Made by a program: the position numbers and the translations under genes. From positions 1 through 64,000 of the forward strand of contig NZ_JFKB01000014.1 in the NCBI RefSeq assembly GCF_002115745.1: DNA of 64,000 nucleotides, written 5' to 3'. The notes below the pieces were generated by a model that made no database searches, was not told where the DNA came from, and saw only the letters and a list, made by a program, of their open reading frames with translations. Shown one piece after another: positions 63,430 to 64,000 of the stretch. Position 1 is the stretch's first letter; the number at the start of each line of letters is the position of its first letter. The stretch is from Thalassospira alkalitolerans (GTDB taxonomy: Bacteria; Pseudomonadota; Alphaproteobacteria; Rhodospirillales; Thalassospiraceae).

Positions 63430-64000
63430 ATGCGGATCGGAATTCTGACCAGTGGTGGTGACTGTGCGGGGCTAAATGCGGTCATTCTGGCCGTGGTGCG
63501 GCGTGCTGTGCTTGGCTATGGCTGGGACGTTGTCGGGATACGTCAGGGAACCCATGGCCTGATGCAGGACCCGCCCCAGGCAATTGATTTGAATGATCAT
63601 GTAAATAATGACGGAATGCTGCGCCTTGGCGGGACGATCCTTGGCACGGTGAACAAAGGCGATCCGTTTCATTACCCGATGCCCGATGGCAGTTTTGCCG
63701 ATCGATCCGCCGAGGTTATTGCAGGTTATAACAAGCTTGGGCTTGATGCGCTGATCGGGGTGGGCGGCGATGGCAGCATGGCGATCCTGCACCGGTTGGC
63801 GAAAATGGGCGGGATCAATCTGGTCGGGATTCCTAAAACCATTGATAACGATTTGGCCCAAACGGAATATTCGATTGGGTTCACCACGGCGGTTAACGTT
63901 GCGGTCGAGGCACTTGACCGGTTGCAGCCCACCGCAGCATCCCATGATCGCATTATGATCCTTGAAGTCATGGGCCGTGATGCCGGGCATATTGCGCTTT
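63430..64000 (+). CDS. 6-phosphofructokinase, 5' part (cut by window end)
   Basis: Starts at ATG 63430 after GGAGGAAAC and stays open for 190 codons to the window edge. RIGILTSGGDCAGLNAVI is the nucleotide-binding start, and IGVGGDGSM and PKTIDND are the two discriminating motifs. Glycine in GGDGS is the ATP-type residue, and lysine in PKTIDND (glycine in classical ATP enzymes) is found in PPi enzymes and in the mixed plant/protist-like ATP group. So phosphoryl donor is uncertain. It catalyses fructose-6-phosphate phosphorylation in glycolysis. Confidence 0.9.
   Translation, partial: MRIGILTSGGDCAGLNAVILAVVRRAVLGYGWDVVGIRQGTHGLMQDPPQAIDLNDHVNNDGMLRLGGTILGTVNKGDPFHYPMPDGSFADRSAEVIAGYNKLGLDALIGVGGDGSMAILHRLAKMGGINLVGIPKTIDNDLAQTEYSIGFTTAVNVAVEALDRLQPTAASHDRIMILEVMGRDAGHIAL

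Noticed and set aside
1..64000. tRNA, rRNA, CRISPR, IS element or integrase
   Set aside because: No T-arm-like GTTCRANTC with partner stems, no spaced identical repeats, and no transposase or integrase motifs were found in any intergenic region or frame.

Overview
The window reads as chromosomal DNA of a free-living, probably marine alphaproteobacterium. Two lines of evidence support this: the gene order methyltransferase - comF - grxC - nitrilase-like - DUF1178 - ubiG - aspartokinase - ptsP - prfA - prmC - DUF4167 - clpB, and lineage markers (three-subunit proton transhydrogenase, COQ9 after def, DUF4167, DUF465, C5-pathway hemA). The moderate GC and protein character suggest Rhodospirillales, possibly Thalassospira; that placement is inference from memory of families, not a search. 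No rRNA, tRNA, CRISPR, insertion sequence or phage gene was found.

Layout. 1-5.2 kb: leftward VOC protein, radC, map, sfsA, then an FtsH-type peptidase lacking its AAA module, coupled to an NDUFAF5-like methyltransferase. 5.3-9.3 kb: a redox cassette (three-module flavin/iron-sulfur oxidoreductase, glutathione transferase, divergent LysR regulator). 9.4-14.5 kb: comF, grxC and a Nit1-like amidase, interrupted by a leftward GntR / EctD-like dioxygenase / COG4091 dehydrogenase operon in which regulator and dioxygenase share one uninterrupted reading frame. 14.5-22.7 kb: accessory block with a YHS protein and a leftward cluster of phoX, phoA, a Tat-exported CPFC protein, an ABC ATPase and a permease with a histidine-rich periplasmic loop.

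22.8-44.3 kb is a mostly rightward housekeeping block: DUF1178, ubiG (leftward), a HAD hydrolase (leftward), aspartokinase, nitronate monooxygenase-like enzyme, ptsP, RodZ-like protein, ispG, hisS, hemA, prfA, prmC, DUF4167, an orphan TraG/VirD4-like protein with no P-loop, a MOSC protein and clpB. 44.4-53 kb: DUF4197 protein, small P-loop kinase, long-chain acyl-CoA synthetase, oligoendopeptidase F, UbiB-family kinase, MarR regulator with a divergent membrane protein, then an 800-bp stretch without a gene that ends in a probable structured RNA. 53-64 kb: pntAA-pntAB-pntB, GNAT protein, flavin reductase, rpsU, def-COQ9, a secreted degenerate nuclease, purE/purK, a degenerate GGDEF protein, DUF465 and the start of a phosphofructokinase gene cut by the window edge.

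Themes: translation (map, def, hisS, prfA, prmC, rpsU), quinone and haem supply (ubiG, COQ9, UbiB, NDUFAF5-like, hemA), and pyridine-nucleotide balance (pnt). Most worth a second look are the pseudo-ATPase TraG-like protein, the GntR-dioxygenase shared frame, the phosphatase/metal-type ABC cluster with a Zur-like palindrome, the AAA-less M41 protease and the probable RNA upstream of pntAA.
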